From Runella slithyformis DSM 19594 (GTDB lineage: Bacteria > Bacteroidota > Bacteroidia > Cytophagales > Spirosomataceae), in assembly GCF_000218895.1 (NCBI RefSeq), contig NC_015703.1:371501-435500 (forward strand): DNA of 64,000 nt. The letters run 5' to 3'. A program made the position numbers and the translations under genes. The notes beneath the pieces were generated by a model, which had not been told where the DNA came from, did no database searches, and saw only the letters and a program-made list of their open reading frames with translations. Shown piece after piece: positions 24,330 through 32,185 of this stretch (position 1 is its first letter; each line of letters starts with the position of its first letter).

Positions 24330-25136
24330 ATGCCTAAAACAACGGATGTACCTCACGAGCTGCGTGAGTTTAATAAAGTATTTGAAACGATTTCGTACCG
24401 CCACGGTTGGGGCGATGTGTACGTAGATTTTGTCGATTATTCAGTGGCCTGTTTTCTCAATACCGGTGACCTGAAGGTAGCTGATTTCCTGAAAAAGAAA
24501 TACGGAAAGGACTACGGCTATTTTAAAGAGCTGCTGGGTGAATGGCTGAAAGCGCAGCATAAGCAACTCAACCGAGGGAAGATGTGGTATGATGCTTTAG
24601 GGGCTTTCTATGAGGTGATAGCCTCCTCCAGTAAAGCGAGCCACTTAGGTCAATTTTTCACCCCGCCCGATGTGGTGGACATGCTCACCATGATCACGGC
24701 CGACAAAGCCCGTGAGGGCGGACGGCAACGCATCGCTGACCCTTGCTCAGGCTCGGGGCGGATGTTGGTTTCGTTTCATGCGCACTTTCCGGGCAACTAC
24801 TGCTTTGCGGCCGATGTAGATGCCATCTGCACGAAAATGACGGCCCTGAACATGATGTTGCACGGCTGCGAAGGGCAGGCCGTTTGTATGAACTCTCTGG
24901 ACCCGGACGATTGGCGCTTTGGCTACAATGTTAACCCGTGGATACGAGAGTTTGGCGGCCTGCCTCACCTGGCTCGTATCGAAAAAGAACAGTGCTTCCA
25001 GTGGCGGGGATTCCAACAGGATAAAGAGAAATACGCGCAGCGGAAAGCAGAAGCGGCGGCCGCTCAAAAAGAAGCGTTGACGGCCGTAAAGCCTGAGCCG
25101 GTGATGGGCAAGTTTGGGCAACTTTCTTTCCTGTAA
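24330..25136 (+). CDS. Orphan N6-adenine-methylase-like protein with altered motif IV
   Basis: A 268-residue protein of the N6_Mtase type. GQFFTPPDVV (near 105-114) and the SAM motif DPCSGSGRML (near 136-145) are clear, with motif II-like ADVDAICTKMTALNMMLHG after it. Where the catalytic NPPF/Y/W should lie, the sequence reads YNVNPWI, lacking one proline, so catalysis is uncertain. No restriction partner is adjacent. The tail is charged and alanine-rich and ends GKFGQLSFL, resembling a sliding-clamp-binding peptide. Methylation for self-protection, or a non-catalytic role, are both possible. Confidence 0.75.
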   Translation: MPKTTDVPHELREFNKVFETISYRHGWGDVYVDFVDYSVACFLNTGDLKVADFLKKKYGKDYGYFKELLGEWLKAQHKQLNRGKMWYDALGAFYEVIASSSKASHLGQFFTPPDVVDMLTMITADKAREGGRQRIADPCSGSGRMLVSFHAHFPGNYCFAADVDAICTKMTALNMMLHGCEGQAVCMNSLDPDDWRFGYNVNPWIREFGGLPHLARIEKEQCFQWRGFQQDKEKYAQRKAEAAAAQKEALTAVKPEPVMGKFGQLSFL

Positions 25137-25174
25137 CTGATTGAAAATTAGGCGTTTTTTCGATAAACATTTTC

Positions 25175-25285
25175 GGAAAAACGCTTTTTATATCCGTTCT
25201 GTCGGGAGATATTTACATAAGCAGTAGGGCAAACTACTCCTTATAAATCAATCATTTAACACTTAATTCTAAGCAAAATGGAAAC
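25175..25285 (+). repeat. Leader repeat copy B
   Basis: Second copy of the leader at 23479-23590, with the same TTCTGTCGGGAGAT core, AGTAG/CTACT hairpin and TTCTAAGCAA directly before the ATG at 25278. Differences are concentrated between the hairpin and the start codon. Confidence 0.85.
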
Positions 25286-25526
25286 CCAAATCAAGGCCCA
25301 AATTGAGAAAGAGATCGCGAAATGCAACCGCAGGATCTATTGGTCAACGCATCCGCAACCGTACTGGATCGAGCGCCGGGCCATCCTGATGAACTCCCTT
25401 CACTACGGTTTTAAGACCGCCCTGGGCGATATCGAAAAAACCCTCTCCAAATCGCCGCAGTACAGCGCTGAGATCGTGAAGGCAAACCAAGACACTTTAT
25501 CGGACATTCAAACCAAATGGGCCTAA
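25278..25526 (+). CDS. Small phage protein, unknown (82 residues)
   Basis: A helical, basic protein. Its first five residues (METQI) match the protein after leader copy A, because the repeat runs into both genes. The stop overlaps the next ATG (TAATG at 25524-25528). No family recognised. Confidence 0.6.
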   Translation: METQIKAQIEKEIAKCNRRIYWSTHPQPYWIERRAILMNSLHYGFKTALGDIEKTLSKSPQYSAEIVKANQDTLSDIQTKWA

Positions 25527-25798
25527 TGAAGACATTCGTAATTACGTACGGTACAGAGACCTCAATTAACACTTTTCGTGTTCGGGCAAAAAATCGTGCT
25601 GTGGCCAGGGCTAAATTTAAGGAGCAAGATAAAACCTCCAAAATATTGTCAATTTCTGAAGACCTAACACCAGAAAAAAAGGCTATTCAAGAGGCTGCAG
25701 CGCAAGGCATGGTGAAAGTTGGCGTTCAAAAAAGTATGCAGTTGGGCTTCTCCGACTTACCGTTATTCCAGGAAAAGAATCAACTGGATCTATTCTAA
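25526..25798 (+). CDS. Small phage protein ending in a beta-clamp-binding-type motif
   Basis: A 90-residue protein from the ATG at 25526 that overlaps the previous stop. The N-terminal half is a small alpha/beta fold (FVITYGTETSINTFRV, then AKNRAVARAKFKE). The last five residues are QLDLF, which match the consensus pentapeptide that binds the bacterial sliding clamp. This suggests that it is recruited to replicating DNA. Function otherwise unknown. Confidence 0.6.
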   Translation: MKTFVITYGTETSINTFRVRAKNRAVARAKFKEQDKTSKILSISEDLTPEKKAIQEAAAQGMVKVGVQKSMQLGFSDLPLFQEKNQLDLF

Positions 25799-25804
25799 AA
25801 AAGG

Positions 25805-25828
25805 AAAGCCGCGAGGCAAATCGCGGCT
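25805..25828 (+). terminator. AAGCCGCGA/TCGCGGCTT hairpin before the SymE-like gene
   Basis: A 9-bp perfect stem with a 6-base loop directly after the QLDLF gene and 47 bases before the SymE-like start. There is no T run, so it may act as an attenuator or mRNA end protector. Confidence 0.5.
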
Positions 25829-25874
25829 TCCTGAACATCAATCAATTAAGACTAACATTCTAAGCAATGCAAAG

Positions 25875-26048
25875 ATGAGCAGAAATTTAAAAGTAAGCAA
25901 GCGAGCGCGGGTAAATGTAATGCGCCGAGTAAAGTGGGTACCGGAGTTGAAATTGAGCGGTAATTGGCTGGCCATGGCAGGGATCGAACCGGGCGACGTG
26001 GTGAAAATCGAAGTGTTGAACAGTAAAATCATTATTTCACATGGGTAA
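25875..26048 (+). CDS. SymE-like protein
   Basis: A 57-residue protein. The segment WVPELKLSGNWLAMAGIEPGDVVKIEV matches the SymE family (P-x-L-x-L-x-G-x-W-L followed by AG-x2-x-GD). SymE-type proteins are swapped-hairpin AbrB-fold proteins, known as type I toxins under SOS and antisense-RNA control. Here the ATG overlaps the stop of a three-codon ORF (ATG CAA AGA TGA, 25867-25878) that itself follows the leader element TTCTAAGCA. Its 3' end overlaps the next gene by 8 bases. Toxicity is not shown; in a phage operon it may be a DNA- or RNA-binding regulator. Confidence 0.7.
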   Translation: MSRNLKVSKRARVNVMRRVKWVPELKLSGNWLAMAGIEPGDVVKIEVLNSKIIISHG

Positions 26049-26610
26049 GTACGAAATCACTACGAAGAAGGGATATGATTTTTTTGAGTGCAGCTCCGCC
26101 CTGCAAAAGTGTATCCGGCGTGGGCTGGAGGATGAAGCGCTCTTTTGGGCCGTAGAGCTGTATGACAGTAATTTTAGTGAATACGTCTGGAAGCGCCTGC
26201 GTATCATGAGCAGTGAAGATATTGGATTAGCTGAGCCAAATATCTCTTCGGAAATATGGGCGCTGTATTCCATGTTTAAGGAGCAGGCCAAAAAGAAGGA
26301 GGACAGCAACGAGCCTCAACGGTTGTTTTTAACCCACGCGGTCCTGCTCCTGTGCCGGTCCCGAAAAAGCAGGCTCATTGATTGGGCATTACTCTTTGCT
26401 TGGCTCACCCATCCCTTCAAGAAAATTCCGGTGCCTGACTTTGCCCTCGACAAACACAATGACCGCGGTAAACGCCTGAAACGCGGTTGGGCACATTTTT
26501 TCAATGAAGGTACCCTACTAGCCAATCGTGCCGACGTGGCACGGGAAGAGGAATTTCGAGAAGCGGCCAAGCGAGCGATCGGCGACCCGACGGGTACGAG
26601 CTTGTTTTAA
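26041..26610 (+). CDS. Stand-alone RarA/MgsA C-terminal-domain-like protein
   Basis: A 189-residue protein. FECSSALQKCIRRGLEDEALFWAVEL (split around residues 15-40) and VWKRLRIMSSEDIGLAEP (about 50-67) match the C-terminal tetramerisation region of the RarA/MgsA replication-associated AAA+ ATPases, where an ASEDIGLADP-type sequence is highly conserved. The AAA+ ATPase domain is missing. It overlaps the SymE-like gene by 8 bases. A phage protein of this type could bind host RarA or SSB and reroute stalled replication forks. This is an inference. Confidence 0.65.
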   Translation: MGKYEITTKKGYDFFECSSALQKCIRRGLEDEALFWAVELYDSNFSEYVWKRLRIMSSEDIGLAEPNISSEIWALYSMFKEQAKKKEDSNEPQRLFLTHAVLLLCRSRKSRLIDWALLFAWLTHPFKKIPVPDFALDKHNDRGKRLKRGWAHFFNEGTLLANRADVAREEEFREAAKRAIGDPTGTSLF

Positions 26611-26618
26611 AATGCAGG

Positions 26619-26634
26619 AGAGCCGAAAGGCTCT
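26619..26634 (+). terminator. Intrinsic terminator
   Basis: AGAGCC-GAAA-GGCTCT with a stable GAAA tetraloop followed by TTT. Confidence 0.8.
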
Positions 26635-26723
26635 TTTGCTTTTAAACTTTTAATTAATCATATAACAATATTTATATGTAATTTTGTTAATGAAAACAAA
26701 TGCTGTTAATAATATATAATGTT

Positions 26724-26993
26724 ATGAAAAACAATGCTCATATTAATTCAATACTGGAAAAACTGAAGAATTTGACGTATAGCTCACATCAGAGTGACAT
26801 TGATAAATGTAAATCAGAAATTAGGGAATTGGTTCAACAACTTTCATTTGATGGTGAGAAAGAATTACGAAGTAATATTTTAATTCATTCATTCATGGAA
26901 GATTTGTATGCCTATAACCCCCATAAAAGTTCTATTTCAGCAAGACTTTTACTATTCAACAAGCTTACTGAATTGAAGCTTTACAATATGTAA
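26724..26993 (+). CDS. AT-rich small protein, unknown (89 residues)
   Basis: A helical 89-residue protein starting MKNNAHINSILEKLKN. I prefer the ATG at 26724 over an upstream in-frame ATG at 26700. The DNA is much more AT-rich than the terminase genes, suggesting a recently acquired cargo gene. It is isolated by terminators on both sides. No family recognised. Confidence 0.5.
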   Translation: MKNNAHINSILEKLKNLTYSSHQSDIDKCKSEIRELVQQLSFDGEKELRSNILIHSFMEDLYAYNPHKSSISARLLLFNKLTELKLYNM

Positions 26994-27010
26994 ATATTAT
27001 TAAAAATACG

Positions 27011-27023
27011 TCCTGTCATATCT
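27011..27023 (+). promoter_or_regulatory. TCCTGTCATATCT motif before the terminase operon
   Basis: One of three near-identical 13-mers (also 36750-36762 and 39807-39819) placed upstream of late gene blocks. Confidence 0.5.
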
Positions 27024-27026
27024 CAC

Positions 27027-27053
27027 AATCACGCCCCAACTTCGGGCGTGATT
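27027..27053 (+). terminator. Intrinsic terminator before the terminase genes
   Basis: A perfect 10-bp stem AATCACGCCC/GGGCGTGATT followed by a run of T. It is directly behind the TCCTGTC motif and 10 bases before the small-terminase ATG, so transcripts entering the operon must pass it. Confidence 0.85.
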
Positions 27054-27063
27054 TTTTTATGAT

Positions 27064-27591
27064 ATGGCAAAAAAGTTAGGAATTGGTAAGTTGAAGCGGG
27101 TTTTGCGGATAGACGAAGATACTCTGGACGTCTACCTCCGCTACTACGCTCAGGAGATTGAATACGAGCAGCTCACCGAAACTCAGTGCGATATACTGGA
27201 GCGGTACCGAAAAGCCTGGGCTTTGTACTGCATGGGTCGAACCGATGAAATGGTGAGGAGTCAGCTGATGCGGGATTATAACATCCAAGAAAGGCAGGCC
27301 CGGTACATCTTCGAAGAATCAAAGTTCATCCACGGCAAATTGGATCAGGTCGATAAAGACGGCCGACGTGCCGCGTCAATGGCCTTTTATGACCTCATGG
27401 CCAACATGGCCATGAAGGAAAAACAATACGAAACGGCTGTGATTGCCCGCGATAAAGCGGATAAACTCGCCAAACTGCACGAGTCGGATGAACTTGGCTT
27501 TACCCCTGAAGACTTCATGCGTACCGCAAAATTTGTATTCATCAATAACGTAAACGTGCTGAAAAAACAGCAGATGGATCTGGATGAGTGA
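27064..27591 (+). CDS. Small terminase subunit candidate
   Basis: A 175-residue helical protein. An N-terminal helix-turn-helix-like region (about 50-85: MVRSQLMRDYNIQERQARYIFEE) would bind the packaging site. It overlaps the large terminase start by 8 bases, the standard arrangement. It lacks ATPase motifs. The call rests on position, size and HTH-like content. Confidence 0.7.
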   Translation: MAKKLGIGKLKRVLRIDEDTLDVYLRYYAQEIEYEQLTETQCDILERYRKAWALYCMGRTDEMVRSQLMRDYNIQERQARYIFEESKFIHGKLDQVDKDGRRAASMAFYDLMANMAMKEKQYETAVIARDKADKLAKLHESDELGFTPEDFMRTAKFVFINNVNVLKKQQMDLDE

Positions 27592-29197
27592 GAAAACAGT
27601 TCAAATTCACGCCAACGACAAACAGATCAAGTTTCTCAGTTCGCGGGCCAATCGCAAGTCGTTTATTGGTGGCCGAGCCTCCGGAAAAACGACGGTGGCA
27701 GGTTTTGTAGTCGGGCATTTATTTGAGTTGTTTCCCCGTGCCAAATGGGTATTTGCCGGGCTCACTTACGTGCAACTTGATTTGGTGGTACTGCCCGGTA
27801 TTCGTGAAGCTTTGGGCTTTATGAAGTACACGGAATACCATCCCAAGCAAAACCCGCTCGGAGTGTACGTGGTTGGGGTTCGCCCTCCTGATCATTGGGC
27901 TTCGCCTTATAAAAAAGTGGGGCGGCTCGGCTACCAATATTGTATTTCCTTCATCAATGGCTTTACCATTCAATTTGTAAGCCAGGACAGAAAAGAGAGT
28001 CATCGCGGGCTAAGCATCGACGGAATTCTTATTGATGAGTCCGCAACTATCAGTAGTGATTTTGTCCGAAAAGTGCTTTTGCCCGCCCGACGTGGAAGTA
28101 AGTTTGCCAAATGGAAGGATCATCCCCTTAATAAAGGTTTTTTTGATTTTTCGTCGGCAAGTTGGACGCAGGAAGGAATGTGGATCTACGAAACCGAAGA
28201 GCACTATAATGAAATGATTGAGCAGCGGGCCAAGCTGACTCAGGATGAATTGAGAGCCATTCCCCCCAAATTTCTTTTTCTGGAATCGACCTTCCGCGAT
28301 AATCAGGACGTACTGCCCGACGATTACGAACAGCAGCTCCGTGACCAACTGGATCCACTTGAATTCGCGGTCGAAGTGGACAACGAACGCATGGGAAAAT
28401 TGCCTAATAGGTTTTACTATGGCTTCAATCCCAATAAGCACTGTTATACCAAAGCATACGACTACATACCCGATGAAAAAACAGGCATCCTGTTATATCG
28501 ATCGAACGATTATGAAACTGACAAGGCCCTTGATTACAGCCTTGATTTTAACACCGATATCGTATGGGGTGTAGTAGGTCAGGAAGGCCCCAAATCCCTC
28601 AAGGTCATTAACTCCCATTATGAAAAGGTCTTACCTTCAGAAAAGAAAAATATAACCAATCAAAAAAACAGCCTCATTGAAAAACAGGCCAATTGGTTCT
28701 GTGATACCTACGAAAACCACACCAAAAAAGAGGTGTTTATATATGGTGACCCCGGTGGTAACAGTACCACGGCAGCCACTAAAATAGACAACCGCCCCTT
28801 CTTCGATCAGGTCTCCGATATACTGGTCAAACGCGGGTGGACAGTATACCGCAGGGAACTTACCAGCTACCCTACCCATAAGGATAAATACCACCTCATT
28901 AACATGCTCTTTGAAGAGAGTAACCCAAGGGCCCCTCATATACTCATCAATAAACTTAATAATAAGGTACTCATCATCAACCTTACACAGACCCCCGTCA
29001 CTACGGACAAGACCTATAAGAAGGATAAGAAGGTAAGGCGCATAGGCAAGGACAAGAGCTCAGAGCTGAGCACCAAGAACCGAGAGTATGCAACCGACGG
29101 TACCGATGCATTGGACTACTGGATTTGGGCCAAGTGCAAAATGTACTTATCGCACTACGCCCCACGCAAAAATCATATTTACGTTTACGGTGGCTAG
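27584..29197 (+). CDS. terL: Terminase large subunit
   Basis: A 537-residue DNA-packaging motor. The Walker A-like GGRASGKTT is at about 29-37 and Walker B ILIDESA at about 147-153 in the ATPase half. The C-terminal nuclease half shows acidic residues in IYGDPGG (near 386-392) and ATDGTDALDYW near 505-515. Length is normal. It cuts concatemers and drives DNA into the prohead through the portal encoded downstream. It follows the small subunit with an 8-base overlap. Confidence 0.93.
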   Translation: MSEKTVQIHANDKQIKFLSSRANRKSFIGGRASGKTTVAGFVVGHLFELFPRAKWVFAGLTYVQLDLVVLPGIREALGFMKYTEYHPKQNPLGVYVVGVRPPDHWASPYKKVGRLGYQYCISFINGFTIQFVSQDRKESHRGLSIDGILIDESATISSDFVRKVLLPARRGSKFAKWKDHPLNKGFFDFSSASWTQEGMWIYETEEHYNEMIEQRAKLTQDELRAIPPKFLFLESTFRDNQDVLPDDYEQQLRDQLDPLEFAVEVDNERMGKLPNRFYYGFNPNKHCYTKAYDYIPDEKTGILLYRSNDYETDKALDYSLDFNTDIVWGVVGQEGPKSLKVINSHYEKVLPSEKKNITNQKNSLIEKQANWFCDTYENHTKKEVFIYGDPGGNSTTAATKIDNRPFFDQVSDILVKRGWTVYRRELTSYPTHKDKYHLINMLFEESNPRAPHILINKLNNKVLIINLTQTPVTTDKTYKKDKKVRRIGKDKSSELSTKNREYATDGTDALDYWIWAKCKMYLSHYAPRKNHIYVYGG

Positions 29198-29369
29198 GGT
29201 ATATTCCTAAAAAGCGATATCGGCAATTGCCGCTCCCGATAAAGTGCGGGCCACCTTAGAGCGTTTAACACACCTTTTTAAAGGGCTTTTTTCGCGTAAC
29301 GCTTTCAAAATCAGGAAGCCCCGGAAAAAACGAGTGCAAAACCTACGAAAAAGCGATGAAAAAAACGTG

Positions 29370-29381
29370 TCCTGTCGGAAG
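29370..29381 (+). promoter_or_regulatory. TCCTGTCGGAAG motif before 29422
   Basis: Member of the recurrent TCCTGTC set, preceded by ACG. The following bases GGGAGATGAATTGTAGC resemble the core of the duplicated leader (TCGGGAGAT then ACATAAGCAG), so this may be a third, diverged leader copy. Confidence 0.45.
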
Positions 29382-29421
29382 CGGGAGATGAATTGTAGCA
29401 TTGCCGGTCAAAGAAAAGCAC

Positions 29422-29688
29422 ATGAGCAAGATCAATTTGAGTGCAGTACTCTCCGAAGTCAACCGACCGAATGCCGTTTTTCATATCACCTACCGAAAGG
29501 AAGACGGTCAGTGGGGTGAGAAGAAAAACTGCCTGCTGAGGCGGCTCGGCGATAATGCCCTCAACGAAAGAAAGAAAATGAACCGAAGCGGAAAGCTGAA
29601 GCTGGCACTTCGCGACGGGTATCAATTTGAGGTCTTCATTGATTTTCTGCTCACGTTTAACGGTCAACACATCAATCATTTCAATTAA
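29422..29688 (+). CDS. Small phage protein between terminase and portal
   Basis: An 88-residue protein from the ATG at 29422 (an in-frame TTG lies at 29401). It is beta-rich and basic (AVFHITYRKEDGQWGEKKNCLL). Its stop overlaps the portal start by one base. Position suggests a head or packaging accessory factor. No family recognised. Confidence 0.6.
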   Translation: MSKINLSAVLSEVNRPNAVFHITYRKEDGQWGEKKNCLLRRLGDNALNERKKMNRSGKLKLALRDGYQFEVFIDFLLTFNGQHINHFN

Positions 29689-31016
29689 TGGCCCCCATCA
29701 AAAAAATAGCGAGTAACGTCTATTTGGTTTCCTATAAACCGCAGTCGGCCGTAACGGTGACGTTTGGGAAGGATGCTTCGCAGACCGTCGATGCCGCGTA
29801 TGGCGAAAAGCCCGGCGGAAAAAGTTCAGGTTCAAAGGGTGGATACGTGCCACGCGGCAAGGATGATGATAAGTTGGTGCAGCTGCATAAGCTGCTGACC
29901 GAATCGCCCAATAAATGGCAGTTTGTCAATACCCGCCGCAACTTCATCGGCGGCGTAGGCATTGGGCCCCATCAGGAGGAAGTGGTCAAAGGCGAGCTGA
30001 AGTATACGCCCATCCCCCGGACGCCGCAGTACCGCGAGTGGCATGAGTTGCTCGACTTGGATACCTATCTGGCCGAAGCAAGTTATCAGGTCGCTTTCGG
30101 TGGGGATCTGTTTGTAAAAATGACGCTGGGCCTTGGTAAGAAAGTCGAATCCCTTCAGGTGGTGGATACGTTTGAAATTCGGGCCCGCAAGCCCAAGGAG
30201 AACGAAACTAAGATTTCAGAATATTGGCTCAGCTCGAAGTTTGGCTACATCAAAGGCGTGAAAGAAGATGATGTTGTCAAAGTACCGGCCTTCGATCCGC
30301 AGGACCCGACCAAGTATCCCGTCTGCATCATTCACGTAAAGCCTGCTATTCCGGGCCAAAAAATCTATGGTTTCGAGCCTTGGTGGGGTACCGAGCGCGT
30401 GACCAAAATCACCAACCGCGTGCCTGATTATTACGAAGCGGCCTTTGATAATGGTTTTTTCGTAACGCACCACGTGGACATTCCCGACAATTATTTCAAA
30501 AAGGAAGGGCTGAATGAAGAGGAAGAGGAGGCCTTAAAAAAGCAGGTCTTGGACCAAATCGCCGATACCCTGATGGGACTGGAGAAAGCCAACAAAATCC
30601 TGTTTACGTTCTCCAAGCTTTCGGTGGATGGCAAAACCATCGAAGGCGTCAAAATCACCCCGCTCAAAAATCCCATCAATGATGAGGCCTTTTTGAAAAT
30701 GTTTGAAAGCATCAACCTCATTCAGGCGAGCGGCCACGGTGTACGCGCCGACCTTGCAAGTGTGGCGTTCAACAACGGCTTGGGTACGTCGGGCAAGGAG
30801 CTGGCCACGTCGGCCAACTACATGCAGGACTTCATGACCCACTTCGATAAAATGACGATTTTGAAGCCGGTGCGCATTGCGCAGAAGATTGATGGGATAG
30901 AGCCGGAAAACTATCTGTGTATCTACCGGATAAGCAGCTATACCTATGACGTTACTCCCGAGAGTTCGTCACAGAATCCAAATACCAATCCATCCGAAAC
31001 CACCCCAAAACCATGA
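29688..31016 (+). CDS. Portal protein
   Basis: A 442-residue protein directly behind the terminase genes. The region YGFEPWWGTERVTKITNRVPDYYEAAF and the downstream helical clip and stem region (about 270-350) fit phage portal proteins seen in Bacteroidota phages. The C-terminus is a disordered Ser/Pro/Thr tail. It forms the dodecameric ring for DNA entry and exit. Its stop overlaps the next ATG (ATGA at 31013). Confidence 0.75.
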   Translation: MAPIKKIASNVYLVSYKPQSAVTVTFGKDASQTVDAAYGEKPGGKSSGSKGGYVPRGKDDDKLVQLHKLLTESPNKWQFVNTRRNFIGGVGIGPHQEEVVKGELKYTPIPRTPQYREWHELLDLDTYLAEASYQVAFGGDLFVKMTLGLGKKVESLQVVDTFEIRARKPKENETKISEYWLSSKFGYIKGVKEDDVVKVPAFDPQDPTKYPVCIIHVKPAIPGQKIYGFEPWWGTERVTKITNRVPDYYEAAFDNGFFVTHHVDIPDNYFKKEGLNEEEEEALKKQVLDQIADTLMGLEKANKILFTFSKLSVDGKTIEGVKITPLKNPINDEAFLKMFESINLIQASGHGVRADLASVAFNNGLGTSGKELATSANYMQDFMTHFDKMTILKPVRIAQKIDGIEPENYLCIYRISSYTYDVTPESSSQNPNTNPSETTPKP

Positions 31017-31210
31017 TACAGTTTGCCCCGCAATTGATTCTCATCTCTTACACGATTGTCAGAATTACAATCGGTTGTATCAGAATCAGCTACGACCGTC
31101 AAAATGACACCTCCACAAAAGTGGGTCATGTCATCGGCACTTTTTTGTATTACTTCATTTGTCATTGGGTGCTTTGGGCGGGTGGCTTTTACGACGTTTT
31201 TGAGCGATGA
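31013..31210 (+). CDS. Small membrane protein with two helices
   Basis: A 65-residue protein with two hydrophobic segments (PQLILISYTIVRITIGCI and VIGTFLYYFICHWVLWAGG). It is coupled to both neighbours by ATGA-type overlaps, so the frame looks real. Its location right behind the portal gene is odd for a membrane protein. A role in exclusion or lysis is possible. Confidence 0.55.
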   Translation: MIQFAPQLILISYTIVRITIGCIRISYDRQNDTSTKVGHVIGTFLYYFICHWVLWAGGFYDVFER

Positions 31211-32184
31211 TCATCAGCAACATAGCACAGCTGAAGGCGGCCTTGGGCGGTATTCAGCAGGAAATGAACTGGTCGGCGTTTGAGCCATTCGTTCGTCAGG
31301 CTGAAAAGGTCTACATCATTCCCGCCATCGGGCAGGAATTCTACGACGAATTGGCCGAACTGACCACCCCCAACGCCAAGCAGACCAAGCTGCTTGAGTG
31401 GCTCCGTATTGCGGTGGCTGAATACGCCGACCTGCTCGGTGGGATGCGCCTTTTCATGCACACCTCCAATGCCGGTAAGCAGGTACCTCAAATGCCCAAC
31501 ATGGGGCCGCCCGCCAAGTGGATGACCGTGACGGCCATCAAGCAATCCATTGCCAAGGCAGATTTGGCGTTGGAAAGTGCCCTTCAGTACCTGGAGAAAA
31601 ACAAGGCCGATTTTCCCACGTGGGCCAATTCCGATTCCTACACGGTGGACCATTCGCTGTTTTTGTCGTCGGCCACTGAACTTACCAAATACTTTCCTGC
31701 CGCGAAGGATTCGCGCCGGCTGTATCTGTCGGTACGTAATTACATCAGTACCGCGCAGGAGTTCTTTTTGGCTTCAGTGATCGGCGAGGCTCAATTGGCC
31801 GCCTGGGTCACCAAAATGGCCAATCCCGCCCTCACGCCCACCGCTCAGGAGGCGCAGGCCTGGAAGTTGGCCCGTTATGCGTTGGCTCATCAGGCTTTTG
31901 CCGAAAGTATTCCCTACCTCAATATCAATGAGGACTGGCGCTTGGTGAGTGAAACCGACGGTATTGTCAACGAAGGAATTTTGGACGCAGCGCGTCGGCA
32001 GGAAATGCTGGCCAACTGCCAAGCCAAGGCCGAAGAGTTTAAGAATCGCTTACTCAATTACATTAACTCGGTGGCATCGGCGACGGTGTTTCCCGAATAC
32101 TTTACCACCGTTTACGTAGCCCCAAAGGCACCGCGCGGTACTTCCATCGAAAACAACAGTTCAAATTCTTATTTCGCTTTTTAA
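31207..32184 (+). CDS. Phage structural protein, probably head-tail connection
   Basis: A 325-residue, mostly helical protein with aromatic-rich pieces (VYIIPAIGQEFYDELAEL). Proteins of this general look follow the portal in Bacteroidota phages, where they are annotated as unknown families. Head-tail connector or minor head protein is the likely role from position. I cannot assign a family with certainty. Confidence 0.6.
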   Translation: MIISNIAQLKAALGGIQQEMNWSAFEPFVRQAEKVYIIPAIGQEFYDELAELTTPNAKQTKLLEWLRIAVAEYADLLGGMRLFMHTSNAGKQVPQMPNMGPPAKWMTVTAIKQSIAKADLALESALQYLEKNKADFPTWANSDSYTVDHSLFLSSATELTKYFPAAKDSRRLYLSVRNYISTAQEFFLASVIGEAQLAAWVTKMANPALTPTAQEAQAWKLARYALAHQAFAESIPYLNINEDWRLVSETDGIVNEGILDAARRQEMLANCQAKAEEFKNRLLNYINSVASATVFPEYFTTVYVAPKAPRGTSIENNSSNSYFAF

Positions 32185-32185
32185 C

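Noticed and set aside
29244-29519. Plus-strand 91-codon ORF between terminase and portal
   Set aside because: It overlaps the better-supported 29422 gene, has a very basic, arbitrary composition and no coupling to neighbours.
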